DNA of 64,000 nt from an uncultured Oscillospiraceae bacterium (GCA_949289045.1 CASEMN010000009.1:1-64000); one strand, 5' to 3'. Positions 7,739 to 17,237 are shown, numbered from the stretch's first letter. The notes: generated by a model from the sequence alone, not told the origin. Made by a program: numbers and translations.

Positions 7739-10036
7739 ATGAGTAAAATCAAAAAGGTTATCGCCGTATTGCTTGCTATTGTTATAGTTTGCGGTACGCT
7801 TACCGTCTTCGCCGACAGCGGCGCAGCACCTATTGCGGTTTCTCCTTCCGGCACATATCAGGCCGAGAAGATATCACATAAGGATGCCGGTCTCGGTGAA
7901 GTCGACGGACTCATTGAATATGATTCAGGAGAAAACGACAGAGGACAGAACTATTCATGGTCAGCAGCCGGATATGGTGACTACGTCTATGTAGGAACCT
8001 GCTATGCCGCTATCTGGCAGACATTGAAAATCATGTCACAGAGCTACGGAGTAAGCGCTGAAGCTTTTAAAGCGATAATGAATACTCTGTTTAACGGTAC
8101 ACTCTACGTTGGCGACGATGTAAACAACCCCTCTGATGCCAACAGATCGGTAATTGTTAAAATTCACGCCACCACAGGCGAGACAAAAATAGTTGCAGGT
8201 CCTGATACTCACGGCGGATATCGCTCGGCTGCCGTTTTCAACGACAAGCTTTACTTTGTCGGAACGGGACGCACTCCTTTCCTCCTTGAAATAGACCCGA
8301 CAACTGATGAGACAAAAACTGTTTATGAAGCCGATCCTATTTCTGATCCCACAATTGCCACCGGTATAAGAGCAATTGCTGTTATTAACGGAATGCTTGC
8401 AGTAAGCATGATCAGCGAAACTGGTGCGTCAATTGTCGCTTCCGAAACCCCCTCTGCAGGCGAAAGCTCCTTTAAGACAATCGCCACTCAGGAAGATCTT
8501 CTTGACTATCCCGCATACCACTATACCGACGCTATTTTCGGCGGTTCCATCTGGGATATGATCGCCTTTAACGGAAAACTCTATATAACAGTTGTAACAG
8601 GTAAGGGCGGAAACAAGCAGTCCTTTGCTCTTTTCCGCGGCGAGGAAAAGGCAGACGGAACATGGGAATATTATCTTCTTGCCGGTGCTGAAGAAGACGG
8701 AGCAAAGTATCCCTTTGGTCTTGGAGCTGACCGTTCCGGTGCAGCTAACCTCATGGTCTATGATAATCACCTTTATATCGGCGGATACAACGATCCAATG
8801 GTGGCTCTTCCCGCTGCACTTTCAATGGACTTTGAAGGCATTTACAAAGATCTTGCATCTCCTGTAAACCTTTGGAGAATGGACGCTGATGAGAACTTTG
8901 AAATGGTAATCGGCGAACCTAATGAATACTTCTCCGAAGTTAAGGGCAACATGGGCTCAGGCTTTGATGACAACCTTAACCAGTATGTATGGCGTATGGA
9001 AGTTTATAACGATAAACTTTTCGTCGGTACATTCGATATCAGCGGCCTTGCCTATCCCCTTGTACAGTTCACAAACGGAGATATTCTTAAGCGCACACCT
9101 GAAGAGTGGGCTACACAGATTAAGTATCTTAAACAATTGATTGATCTTGTTAAAGACGGTGCAATTACTCTTCCCCGTTCAGCATCAACTAGCGTAAGCG
9201 CACTTTCAACACAGATAAACAGCCTTGAAGATCTTTTCAACAAGGGCGGAATCAATGATCTTGCAAGTACTCAGAAGCTCTATGAGATTCTCACGAAGCT
9301 CAACAGTGTTTATGCGATGGTAAGCAAATATCTGCCTGCAGAGATCACTAAGTATCTTGACCAGTTATTTAATCAGGATACACTTGACAATCTCTATTAC
9401 TTCATAGAGACCTGCAAGTATCTCAGCCAGGCTGAGAGAGGATTCGACCTTTTCGTAACTGAGGACGGTTATAATTTCGAAACCATCACCAGAGACGGAT
9501 TCGGCGACCCCTACAACCACGGCTGCCGTGTATTCGCAGTTACCGATCTCGGACTTTGCATCGGTACAGCAAACCCCTTCTACGGAACACAGGTTTGGAG
9601 ACTTGATGATCTTTCAATGACCACCGATCCTACGGATCCTACTGATCCTGTAGATCCTACGGATCCCACAAATCCCACCGATCCTACGGATCCTGATACC
9701 ACAGAGCCTACGGATCCCGCTGAGCCTACTGATCCCACTGAGCCTACTGATCCCACTGAGCCTACTGATCCAACTGATCCCGACACTACAGATCCTACGG
9801 ACCCCGCTGAGCCCACAGACCCTGATACTACAGAACCTACTGATACTGTAGATCCCACTGAGCCTACAGATGATGCTGCCGCTCCTTCAGAGCCTGATAC
9901 TTCAGATTCCACAGGCGGAAATACAGATGACTCAACACAGGTTCCCGGTCTCGGCGATGCTGGTGTAGCCTTCGGAGTTGCTCTTCTTGTAACTGCAACC
10001 GCAGCAGTTGTTATCACAAGAAAAAAGCGTAAATAA
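7739..10036 (+). CDS. secreted Thr-Asp-Pro-repeat surface protein with wall-sorting-like tail
   Basis: A 765-residue exported protein of unknown function. A signal peptide occupies residues 1-25 (basic KIKK, hydrophobic core, VFA before DSG). The body (about 50-620) has repeated short motifs of the type NDKLY/NGKLYI and WRMDA/VWRLDD, as in beta-propeller surface proteins. Residues about 628-715 are a low-complexity spacer of TDP, TEP and AEP units, the kind that spans a cell wall. The tail has a hydrophobic segment and ends RKKRK. It resembles an LPXTG sorting signal, but the motif reads VPGLGDAG. It has its own promoter and terminator. No neighbour reveals its ligand. Confidence 0.7.
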   Translation: MSKIKKVIAVLLAIVIVCGTLTVFADSGAAPIAVSPSGTYQAEKISHKDAGLGEVDGLIEYDSGENDRGQNYSWSAAGYGDYVYVGTCYAAIWQTLKIMSQSYGVSAEAFKAIMNTLFNGTLYVGDDVNNPSDANRSVIVKIHATTGETKIVAGPDTHGGYRSAAVFNDKLYFVGTGRTPFLLEIDPTTDETKTVYEADPISDPTIATGIRAIAVINGMLAVSMISETGASIVASETPSAGESSFKTIATQEDLLDYPAYHYTDAIFGGSIWDMIAFNGKLYITVVTGKGGNKQSFALFRGEEKADGTWEYYLLAGAEEDGAKYPFGLGADRSGAANLMVYDNHLYIGGYNDPMVALPAALSMDFEGIYKDLASPVNLWRMDADENFEMVIGEPNEYFSEVKGNMGSGFDDNLNQYVWRMEVYNDKLFVGTFDISGLAYPLVQFTNGDILKRTPEEWATQIKYLKQLIDLVKDGAITLPRSASTSVSALSTQINSLEDLFNKGGINDLASTQKLYEILTKLNSVYAMVSKYLPAEITKYLDQLFNQDTLDNLYYFIETCKYLSQAERGFDLFVTEDGYNFETITRDGFGDPYNHGCRVFAVTDLGLCIGTANPFYGTQVWRLDDLSMTTDPTDPTDPVDPTDPTNPTDPTDPDTTEPTDPAEPTDPTEPTDPTEPTDPTDPDTTDPTDPAEPTDPDTTEPTDTVDPTEPTDDAAAPSEPDTSDSTGGNTDDSTQVPGLGDAGVAFGVALLVTATAAVVITRKKRK
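9621..9873 (+). repeat. GATCCTAC-type short tandem repeats coding for TDP/TEP
   Basis: Imperfect 6- to 12-base repeats such as GATCCTACGGATCC encode the Thr-Asp-Pro spacer of the surface protein. The antisense strand is also open here (GSVGSV-type reading), but this is a by-product of the repeat. Confidence 0.85.
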
Positions 10037-10068
10037 GACTTTTCATTTAAATCCCTTTAAATGAATTT

Positions 10069-10106
10069 ATCCCCCGGTATCCTTTCGGATTCCGGGGGAT
10101 TTTCGG
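10069..10106. terminator. intrinsic terminator between converging genes
   Basis: A strong stem ATCCCCCGG..ATCC pairs with GGAT..CCGGGGGAT (10069-10082 with 10087-10100, one mismatch) and is followed by TTTCGGTTT. Confidence 0.85.
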
Positions 10107-10137
10107 TTTACAACTTAATTCCCAATGGTTTTTTATT

Positions 10138-10746
10138 TCATCTTGCAAAGCGGCTTGCGTTATATGTTGCTCTCACTCTGTTTAATTCAGCTGCGAAATA
10201 CACGAGAACAAACCATTCGATAACAGAAAATACAAATGATGCTATCACAATACACAGAGCCATATATGTGAACTTATCTATATTATCATTAATGAGACGG
10301 GAGAACAGTGAAGGATCATAATAATGTGAACTGAAAAGGGGTGATGCAACAGCGAATATTGCTATGAGCCTCCATCTTTTTTCAAGCGCCGATGTTTCTA
10401 TAGGCATTGACACTTTGCTTTGATACTCTTTGAGTCCCACTATAACAATATAGAATATATAAACCAGCATAAGTTCTGAAACAAGCTGGAACAAAGTAAT
10501 AAACCTATAATTTGATAACATACTCGGAATCATATACAGAATCGAAGTAATAAGGTTATAGAAAATAAGAAAGCTTGCCGGTTTCAGGGCCTTGGAAAAA
10601 ACAGGGGTTGTTCTTGAAAGTTCGAGAATTCCAAAATAGATAAATATAAAAGCTACGAAATCAGGGAAAATCACAATGGGAATACCAAATAAATTAAGAT
10701 TAAGCTTTACTAAGAAAAATATAAGGCCAACAAATATTTTATTCAT
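10138..10746 (-). CDS. small integral membrane protein paired with an XRE regulator
   Basis: About 202 residues with five or so hydrophobic segments and little else. I do not recognise a family. The ATG at 10746 is preferred because GGAGGTG lies 7-13 nt upstream. A longer frame from 10782 would run 44 bp into the regulator gene. The chosen start overlaps the regulator's stop by 8 bp, so the two are translationally coupled. Such pairs are often a regulator and a membrane protein that it controls or senses through. The function is unknown. Confidence 0.6.
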   Translation of the reverse strand: MNKIFVGLIFFLVKLNLNLFGIPIVIFPDFVAFIFIYFGILELSRTTPVFSKALKPASFLIFYNLITSILYMIPSMLSNYRFITLFQLVSELMLVYIFYIVIVGLKEYQSKVSMPIETSALEKRWRLIAIFAVASPLFSSHYYDPSLFSRLINDNIDKFTYMALCIVIASFVFSVIEWFVLVYFAAELNRVRATYNASRFAR

Positions 10747-11341
10747 TATCCGCACCTCCATTTTTATGTAAATGGATACCATAGATTACCAAAATTATTC
10801 CTGTTAAAATACCGAGTAAAGCGCCTGTTGCTCCTGTGCTCAAGGAACTGTACAATATTCTCCAAATAGATTTCCCGGCATTATCGCTATAACTCATAAC
10901 GTACGCTGCATTATAGTAAGAATAAAAGAAATTGGAGATCTGCGACATTATTACAAACAACCCCAATAAAGAAAGATGTCTTTTAATCACTTTGAAAATT
11001 TCATCGAGGAAATCCATCAGAGAACCACGTTCAAAGCGTTTTGCACTGTCTTGTACTGGAATGTTTTCAGGTGAAAAGATATCACCAGACATCTGTGCAA
11101 ATTCCCCTTCAGCCTCTTCAACTTCGTTTTTCAGTTCTTGTTCATCCTTTAAAAGGCTATCTGTCGAAACAGAGAAAATTTTACTTATAAGTACAATTTT
11201 ATCCGTGTCCGGCATAGCTTCGTCACGTTCCCATTTGGATACAGATTGACGTGAAACTTCCAGCATTTCCGCCAGTCTGTCCTGGGAAAAACCTGCGTCG
11301 CTGCGCAGTTTAAAAAGTTTTTCTCCAAAGGTCATTTTCAT
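10739..11341 (-). CDS. XRE-family HTH regulator with C-terminal membrane segments
   Basis: 200 residues. The N-terminus is a clear Cro/CI-type helix-turn-helix: LRSDAGFSQDRLAEMLEVSR then SVSKWERDEAMPD (about residues 12-46). This is followed by a Glu-rich linker (about 65-90) and two hydrophobic segments near 118-140 and 162-190. The architecture suggests a DNA-binding protein tethered to the membrane. It is coupled by overlap to the membrane protein gene after it. A 17-nt palindrome at 11420-11436 upstream may be its own operator. The start at 11341 or two codons later cannot be separated. Confidence 0.75.
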   Translation of the reverse strand: MKMTFGEKLFKLRSDAGFSQDRLAEMLEVSRQSVSKWERDEAMPDTDKIVLISKIFSVSTDSLLKDEQELKNEVEEAEGEFAQMSGDIFSPENIPVQDSAKRFERGSLMDFLDEIFKVIKRHLSLLGLFVIMSQISNFFYSYYNAAYVMSYSDNAGKSIWRILYSSLSTGATGALLGILTGIILVIYGIHLHKNGGADNE

Positions 11342-11419
11342 AACCCTTCCTCTGTTTTTTGTTACTCCAATAATAAGCTATGCCCTGTTTTTTTACAAGC
11401 AACTTATATTGGAATATAT

Positions 11420-11436
11420 CGCAACCTGAGGTTGCG
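11420..11436. promoter_or_regulatory. perfect 17-nt palindrome upstream of the XRE gene
   Basis: CGCAACCT-G-AGGTTGCG is perfectly symmetric around one base and lacks a loop large enough for an RNA terminator. It is a candidate operator for the adjacent regulator. Confidence 0.4.
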
Positions 11437-11511
11437 GAGCTTATTTTTGTTACATCTTACATATCCAAGTTGATTCTCTTGTTTGTTTTGCCGTACAAAC
11501 TCACGGATATA

Positions 11512-11547
11512 AAAATACCGCCGATACATTCGTATCGGCGGTATTTT
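11512..11547 (-). terminator. ddh terminator
   Basis: A perfect 16-bp stem with a four-base loop (11512-11527 with 11532-11547) lies 30 bp past the ddh stop. Flanking A- and T-runs could allow action in both directions. Confidence 0.8.
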
Positions 11548-11576
11548 ACATCATTGGTTTCTATATAAGATACAAA

Positions 11577-12566
11577 TTAAAGGAATTTCTTGCGAAGCTC
11601 TTCCCCACTCATCATTGAAAGATAGGCAGGCGGGATATCAAAAACAGTCTTTGCCCCTGTTACTCCCTCTTTTGCAAGGCGAACTGCCGCTCTTGCATAA
11701 GCAACAAGGATGCTTGAAGTAAATTCGGGGTTTGAACCGAGCTTTAATGAATACTCAACAATATGGCTTGTTTCGCCGTTTACGCCGGTAACTCCGCTGC
11801 GGATAACAAATCCGCCGTGGGGGATTCCGCTGTGATCACGTTTGAGCTCTTCCTCGCTTATAAAGTGAACGGTTGTATCATAATCGGAGAAATAATTGGG
11901 CATATTCTTGATTTCAGATTCAATTCTCGCCTTATCTGCTCCCTCTTCAGCTACAACAAAACATTCTCTTGTATGCTTTTCTCTTGTTGTAAGGTCAGGG
12001 TTTTCGCCATTTCTTACTTTTTCCATTGCGCTCTCAACGGGAATTGTATACTGCTTTGCGTCCTTTACTCCGTCAATTCTGCGAATTGCATCGGAATGGC
12101 CCTGGCTTACGCCCTTGCCCCAGAAAGTATAGTCCTTGCCCTCGGGAAGGATGCAATTACCGTAAAGTCTGTTAAGAGAAAACATTCCGGGATCCCAGCC
12201 CACAGATATGATTCCCACATTTCCGCCTTTTTTCGCTGCGGCATCAACATTTGCAAAATGCTCCGGTATTTTTGCATGGGTATCAAAGCTGTCTACTACG
12301 CAAAAATTCTCTGCAAACTCAGGAGTCTGAACGGGTAAATCTGTTGCGCTTCCTCCGCAAAGAATAAGAACATCCAGTTCGTCTTTCATTGTACATACAT
12401 CTTTAACGGAAAGCACCTTTGCGCTTTCAGTAAGAATTTTTAAGCTTTCCGGCGCTCTTCTTGTAAAAACAGCTTTCAGCTCCATATCAGGATTCTGTCT
12501 TACGGCAAGCTCAACGCCTCTGCCAAGGTTACCGTAGCCCACAATACCTACTCTTGTTTTGGTCAT
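11577..12566 (-). CDS. ddh: meso-diaminopimelate dehydrogenase
   Basis: NADPH-dependent enzyme that makes meso-DAP in one step from tetrahydrodipicolinate and ammonia, giving both lysine and the cross-linking residue of peptidoglycan. About 329 residues, as usual. The N-terminal Rossmann motif is VGIVGYGNLGRGVE, with a TRR block that fits NADP phosphate recognition. Signature blocks include SVGWDPGMFSLNR and WGKGVSQGHSDAIRRIDGV. AGGGAG at 12576-12581 directly abuts an in-frame GTG at 12575, so the ATG at 12566 is the start. It is a single gene, divergent from trpB. Confidence 0.93.
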   Translation of the reverse strand: MTKTRVGIVGYGNLGRGVELAVRQNPDMELKAVFTRRAPESLKILTESAKVLSVKDVCTMKDELDVLILCGGSATDLPVQTPEFAENFCVVDSFDTHAKIPEHFANVDAAAKKGGNVGIISVGWDPGMFSLNRLYGNCILPEGKDYTFWGKGVSQGHSDAIRRIDGVKDAKQYTIPVESAMEKVRNGENPDLTTREKHTRECFVVAEEGADKARIESEIKNMPNYFSDYDTTVHFISEEELKRDHSGIPHGGFVIRSGVTGVNGETSHIVEYSLKLGSNPEFTSSILVAYARAAVRLAKEGVTGAKTVFDIPPAYLSMMSGEELRKKFL

Positions 12567-12695
12567 ATCTGTCACTCCCTAAAATCTTTTTAGAAACATT
12601 TTAACACAGTTTTTTTATCATTAAAATAGTAAAATTTGCAGAAATAGCCGCCGCTAATCTAAATGATTGTAGGAAAAGAGGCGGTTTTTTCTCTA

Positions 12696-12724
12696 TTGCA
12701 AACTTCGACAATATACGATATAAT
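12696..12724 (+). promoter_or_regulatory. sigma-A promoter of trpB
   Basis: TTGCAA (12696-12701) and TATAAT (12719-12724) are separated by 17 bp. Confidence 0.7.
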
Positions 12725-12760
12725 ACAATAGAAAAAATGTCAGCAAAAAGGAGTTTTCCC

Positions 12761-13993
12761 ATGAATAAATATAGAGATTTCGACAATTACCTTAAAGAAT
12801 TTCCGACACCTGACGGAAGATACGGCGAGTATGGCGGACAGTACCTGCCGGATGAGCTTCTTCCCGCATTTAAGGAAATAGATGAGGCTTATGAGGAAAT
12901 CTGCCACAGCGCTCAGTTTATAAGCGAGCTGAGAAGAATCCGCAAGGAGTTCCAGGGCAGACCTACTCCCGTTTACCACTGCGAAAGACTTTCAAGAAAA
13001 ATAAGCCGTTGCCAGATTTATCTTAAAAGAGAAGATCTCAACCATACAGGAGCTCATAAGCTCAACCACTGCATGGGTGAAGGTCTCCTTGCAAAATATA
13101 TGGGTAAGAAAAAAATTATCGCCGAAACAGGTGCAGGTCAGCACGGCGTTGCCCTTGCAACTGCTGCCGCATATTTCGGACTTGAGTGCGACATCTATAT
13201 GGGTGAAGTCGATATTGCAAAACAGCATCCCAACGTTGTACGCATGAAGATGCTCGGCGCAAGAGTTATCCCCGTAACTCACGGTCTTAAAACTCTTAAG
13301 GAAGCTGTTGACGCAGCTTTCGACGCTTATCTCAGAGAATATAAGGATGCAATTTACTGCATCGGCTCCGTTGTCGGCCCCCATCCCTTCCCGAAAATGG
13401 TAAGAGATTTCCAGTCAGTTCTCGGCTTTGAGGCAAGAGAGCAGTTCCTTGAAATGACAGGCATACTTCCCGACGCTGTTACAGCAGCTGTTGGCGGAGG
13501 TTCAAACTCCATGGGTATGTTCTCGGCTTTCCTTGCTGATCCCGTTGAAATTTACGGCGTTGAACCTCTCGGTAAGGGTCACGGAATTGGCCAGCATGCC
13601 GCCTCAATCACCTACGGCAAGAAGGGAATTCTCCACGGTTTTGAAAGCTATCTGCTTCAGGACGAAAAGGGCGAACCCCTCCCCGTTTATTCTATTGCCA
13701 GCGGACTCGATTATCCCGCAGTAGGTCCGGAACACGCTTACCTCCACGACGTTGGCAGAGTAAAATATACATATGTGGACGACGACGAAGCCATGAGAGC
13801 ATTCTTTATGCTCAGCCGCTATGAGGGAATTATCCCCGCAATCGAAAGCGCCCATGCCCTTGCGTATGCTATGAAGTATGCAGAGGAAAAGGGCACCGGC
13901 TCTATTCTCGTCTGTCTTTCCGGCAGAGGAGATAAAGACATCGATTATGTATACGAAAAATACGGCTGCGGCGAACAGTTTAATCTTGATTAA
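12761..13993 (+). CDS. trpB: tryptophan synthase beta chain, stand-alone
   Basis: PLP enzyme joining indole to serine to give tryptophan. 410 residues. GEYGGQYLP at the N-terminus, [11 protein letters not shown] with the PLP lysine K100, AETGAGQHG with the catalytic Glu E122, and [10 protein letters not shown] for phosphate binding are all present. The Lys-Glu spacing of 22 matches the Salmonella enzyme. Near SGRGDKD the C-terminus is normal. After the PLP lysine it reads LNHC where INN is usual. No trpA or other trp gene is adjacent. The ATG at 12761 follows AAGGAG. An upstream in-frame ATG at 12737 lacks a site. Confidence 0.92.
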   Translation: MNKYRDFDNYLKEFPTPDGRYGEYGGQYLPDELLPAFKEIDEAYEEICHSAQFISELRRIRKEFQGRPTPVYHCERLSRKISRCQIYLKREDLNHTGAHKLNHCMGEGLLAKYMGKKKIIAETGAGQHGVALATAAAYFGLECDIYMGEVDIAKQHPNVVRMKMLGARVIPVTHGLKTLKEAVDAAFDAYLREYKDAIYCIGSVVGPHPFPKMVRDFQSVLGFEAREQFLEMTGILPDAVTAAVGGGSNSMGMFSAFLADPVEIYGVEPLGKGHGIGQHAASITYGKKGILHGFESYLLQDEKGEPLPVYSIASGLDYPAVGPEHAYLHDVGRVKYTYVDDDEAMRAFFMLSRYEGIIPAIESAHALAYAMKYAEEKGTGSILVCLSGRGDKDIDYVYEKYGCGEQFNLD

Positions 13994-14000
13994 TTAATCT

Positions 14001-14047
14001 ACTTTTAGGCAGAGGAATTCTCTTTATCCCCTGCCTAAAAGTTTTTG
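14001..14047 (+). terminator. trpB terminator
   Basis: ACTTTTAGGCAG (14001-14012) pairs with CTGCCTAAAAGT (14031-14042) and TTTTT follows. Confidence 0.85.
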
Positions 14048-14220
14048 CTTGATTAAAACTTAATTTGATTTTTCCAATGAAAAAGCTTATAATCGTTTGG
14101 TATTTGCTCTAATCCCAAAAATTAAACAATTTTGTTCAAATCTTTTTCATTTTCTGTTAATTTTTCTTTACCATAATCTTAGCTTATATATTGCTTAAAA
14201 TTTTATGTTGGAGGAACATC

Positions 14221-15639
14221 ATGGCTTCAATAGGTAAATTTATTAAATCCTCTGCGATTTACTTCGTTGGTAATGTTCTTACAAAAGTTATTTCGTTTTT
14301 CCTGCTTCCCATTTATACCAACTATATAGCAACAGCCGACATGGGCTATTATGATGTATCAATTTCATATGTACATATCATTGCCCCTGTAGTATGCATG
14401 GAAATATGGTCCGGCATAATGCGTTATATGTTCGACTATAACGAAAAGGACGGAAAATATAAAGCTATCTTTAACGGCTTTATAATTTTCGGCTGTTCGG
14501 TACTGATTTACACCATAGGCGCCGGCGTACTTGGAATAGTTACGGATATAAAAATGCTTTTCCTTATATTCCTTTACGGTATTACCTATATGCTGCATAC
14601 TGTTTATTCCTACGTTGTCAGAGGCCTCGGCTACAATGCTGTTTTTGCCATTTCAGGAATTTTAGGCAGTCTTATAAACTCCGTTTCCAATATAATCATG
14701 ATAATTTTACTGGACATGAGACTTGACTCCATGTATATCGCCCTTATTCTCGGTCTTGCTTTTCAGGTTATTTTCATGGAATTCAGAATAAAGCTCATCA
14801 AACATATGTCTTTCGACATGTTCGATAAAGCTATGATTACAAGTATGGTGCGCTTTTCCCTTCCCCTGTGCCTTAACTCTGCAAGTTTCTGGTTCCTTTC
14901 AAACTATAACCGTGTAGGTATTTCCAACACCCTCGGTCTTGAAGCAAACGGAATTTACAGCGTTGCCGCAAAATTCACCTATGTACTTGGTCTTGCCTCT
15001 AACTGCTTCTCTATGGCATGGCAGGAAATGGTTTATTCCATGGGCAACGAAAAAGAAAATAAATCAAAATTCTACTCTACCGCTTCAAACTATTACATAA
15101 AATTCCTTATGTACGGTACGGTAGTTCTGATACCCGCCGTAAGCGTTATATTCCCGTTTATGGTCGCCAAAGAATACAACGCCGCTTATGATGTTGTTCC
15201 CCTTTATCTGTTAGCTACAGTAACTAATATATACTCTGTTTTCCTCGGAAATATTTTCAGTGCGGAAAAGAAAACCAGTATCATCTTTTTCTCCACTGTG
15301 GCCGCCGCAGTAGTCAATGTTTCTCTTTTCCACCTGCTCGTAGGAGATATGGAACTTCAGGCTGCAAACATCGCACTTCTCTGCGGATTCCTCGTCATGA
15401 TTGTATTCCGTCTTTTCCTTCTGCGCAAGGACTTCAAAATACACCTTGACTTTAAAATGCTCATCTTTACCACTATACTTTTCTGCATAGCCTATTACAT
15501 CTATGCTACACAGACCAGAACCGTAAACTTTATTGCAGCAATTGTTTTCGGAATAATTACTATTATAGCCTTCCGTGATCTTTTGAAGAATGGCTTAAAT
15601 GCAGTTAAAGGCAAACTTAAGAAAAAACAAAAAAATTAA
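14221..15639 (+). CDS. polysaccharide flippase (Wzx/MurJ-like superfamily)
   Basis: About 472 residues with twelve or more hydrophobic segments, starting SIGKFIKSSAIYFVGNVLTK as in Wzx-type lipid-linked oligosaccharide flippases. It likely moves an undecaprenyl-linked glycan across the membrane for capsule, teichoic acid or other surface polymer. The ATG at 14221 sits behind GGAGG. The in-frame ATG at 14191 has none. No glycosyltransferase genes flank it, so the glycan cannot be inferred. A terminator follows. Confidence 0.8.
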   Translation: MASIGKFIKSSAIYFVGNVLTKVISFFLLPIYTNYIATADMGYYDVSISYVHIIAPVVCMEIWSGIMRYMFDYNEKDGKYKAIFNGFIIFGCSVLIYTIGAGVLGIVTDIKMLFLIFLYGITYMLHTVYSYVVRGLGYNAVFAISGILGSLINSVSNIIMIILLDMRLDSMYIALILGLAFQVIFMEFRIKLIKHMSFDMFDKAMITSMVRFSLPLCLNSASFWFLSNYNRVGISNTLGLEANGIYSVAAKFTYVLGLASNCFSMAWQEMVYSMGNEKENKSKFYSTASNYYIKFLMYGTVVLIPAVSVIFPFMVAKEYNAAYDVVPLYLLATVTNIYSVFLGNIFSAEKKTSIIFFSTVAAAVVNVSLFHLLVGDMELQAANIALLCGFLVMIVFRLFLLRKDFKIHLDFKMLIFTTILFCIAYYIYATQTRTVNFIAAIVFGIITIIAFRDLLKNGLNAVKGKLKKKQKN

Positions 15640-15653
15640 GTATAGATAAAATC

Positions 15654-15685
15654 ACCGCATATCTAAATGGTATGCGGTTTTTATT
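15654..15685 (+). terminator. flippase gene terminator
   Basis: ACCGCATA (15654-15661) pairs with TATGCGGT (15671-15678), followed by TTTTATTT. Confidence 0.8.
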
Positions 15686-15775
15686 TCCATAAATTTACAG
15701 TTCCAAAAATCACGCCTTTATACACTTTCAAAAATATGCAAAACGCAGAAATCAGCAAATTTCGATGTTTTAGGT

Positions 15776-15804
15776 TTTACAAATGATTACTCGGGGTTTA
15801 TAAT
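15776..15804 (+). promoter_or_regulatory. sigma-A promoter of the MATE gene
   Basis: TTTACA (15776-15781) and TATAAT (15799-15804) are 17 bp apart. Confidence 0.75.
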
Positions 15805-15838
15805 GTGTGTTTGGAAATTAAATAAGGGGGAATGTTCA

Positions 15839-17191
15839 ATGGGAAGAGAACTGACTGAAGGTAAGCCCGGTAAGGTGCTTGTGAGGTTTTCAATACCTCT
15901 TTTCATCAGCGTAATCTTTCAGCAGCTTTACAGTATCGCTGACAGTATGATAGCCGGTGTTTTTGCCGGTGAGGATGCTCTTTCAGCGGTCGGAGCTTCA
16001 TACCCCATCACCATGATTTTCATGGCTGTGGCGGTAGGCAGCAGCATAGGCTGTACGGTGGTTATTTCAAGGTTTTTCGGCAGCGGAAACTACGAAAAAG
16101 TTAAAACCGCATCCTATACAACGCTTATATCAGGTCTTGTATTGTCGGTAGTTTTAACTGTTGCAGGTCTTCTTACATCTGCTCCGCTTTTGAAAATGCT
16201 ACAGACCCCCGACAATATTTTTGAGGACGGAAAGCTCTACCTCAACATCTACGTTTGGGGACTCACCTTTCTGTTTATCTACAACCTGGTAACAGGTATA
16301 TTCACTTCACTGGGAGATTCGAAAACGCCACTTTACTTTCTCATAGGTTCATCTGTGGGAAACATAGTACTTGACTACATATTTGTGGCGTTCTTCTACA
16401 TGGGCGTTGCAGGCGTTGCCTGGGCAACATTTATAGCACAGGGTATATCCTGCATCCTTGCAGTTATAACGCTGTTTCTAAGATTAAAAGGATTAAAATG
16501 CACGGGAAAAGTTCCGAAATTTTCCTTTGTGATGCTCAAAAAGATTGCAGCAATTGCAGTTCCCAGCATCTTACAGCAAAGCTTTGTATCAATCGGAAAC
16601 ATCTTCATTCAGGGACTTGTAAACGGCTTCGGTTCATCAGTTATCGCCGGATATTCAGCAGCGGTGAAGCTGAACACCTTTGCAATAACATCCTTTACCA
16701 CCCTTGCAAACGGTCTTTCAACTTTCACTTCACAGAATCTCGGCGCAGGAAAACCTGAACGTGTCAAAAGCGGATTCCGTGCAGGCTCACTTATGGCTTT
16801 GGTTGTGGCTCTGCCCTTCTTCCTGGTCTTCTTCTTCGGCGCAGAACCCATGATAAACGCCTTCATAAAAGACGCCAGCGAAGCTGCCGTAACTGCCGGA
16901 ACGGAATTTTTCAGAATAGTTTCACCTTTCTACTTCATCATCTGCATAAAGCTTATGGCGGACGGAGTTTTAAGAGGCGCCGGCTCTATGGTCTGCTTTA
17001 TGGTAGCCACTTTGTCAGACCTACTGCTGAGAGTTATCCTGGCCTTTGTATTCGCCTCCTTTATGGGTTCTACCGGCATTTGGATGTCATGGCCTGTAGG
17101 CTGGGTAGTAGCGGCAATCCTCTCCGTTATCTTCTACTTCTCCGGAACCTGGAAGAAAAAATATCTCAGAGATATAGGACAGGCAAAATAA
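15839..17191 (+). CDS. MATE-family multidrug/metabolite exporter
   Basis: About 450 residues with twelve predicted membrane segments in two related halves. It opens with ELTEGKPGKVLVRFSIPLF and the IFQQLYSIADSMIAG block typical of clostridial MatE proteins, which export cationic compounds against sodium or protons. The ATG at 15839 follows AAGGGGGAA. The upstream in-frame ATG at 15803 lies in the -10 region and is rejected. It has its own promoter and terminator. The substrate is unknown. Confidence 0.88.
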   Translation: MGRELTEGKPGKVLVRFSIPLFISVIFQQLYSIADSMIAGVFAGEDALSAVGASYPITMIFMAVAVGSSIGCTVVISRFFGSGNYEKVKTASYTTLISGLVLSVVLTVAGLLTSAPLLKMLQTPDNIFEDGKLYLNIYVWGLTFLFIYNLVTGIFTSLGDSKTPLYFLIGSSVGNIVLDYIFVAFFYMGVAGVAWATFIAQGISCILAVITLFLRLKGLKCTGKVPKFSFVMLKKIAAIAVPSILQQSFVSIGNIFIQGLVNGFGSSVIAGYSAAVKLNTFAITSFTTLANGLSTFTSQNLGAGKPERVKSGFRAGSLMALVVALPFFLVFFFGAEPMINAFIKDASEAAVTAGTEFFRIVSPFYFIICIKLMADGVLRGAGSMVCFMVATLSDLLLRVILAFVFASFMGSTGIWMSWPVGWVVAAILSVIFYFSGTWKKKYLRDIGQAK

Positions 17192-17200
17192 AACATATTA

Positions 17201-17237
17201 AAAAGGAAAGAGCAGCTAACTGTTCTTTCCTTTTTTC
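17201..17237 (+). terminator. MATE gene terminator
   Basis: A 15-bp imperfect stem (17201-17215 with 17220-17234) with a four-base loop is followed by TTTTTTC-type sequence. Confidence 0.8.

Noticed and set aside
9621..9873. Candidate CRISPR-like array
   Set aside because: Units are 6-12 bases, contiguous and coding. There are no regular spacers and no cas genes nearby.
9580..10017. Long minus-strand frame of Gly-Ser-Val repeats
   Set aside because: It is the antisense reading of the Thr-Asp-Pro codon repeat in the surface protein. It has no ribosome site or promoter.
14043..14220. Possible small gene or RNA between trpB and the flippase gene
   Set aside because: AT-rich sequence with no open frame, no clear hairpin and no convincing promoter.
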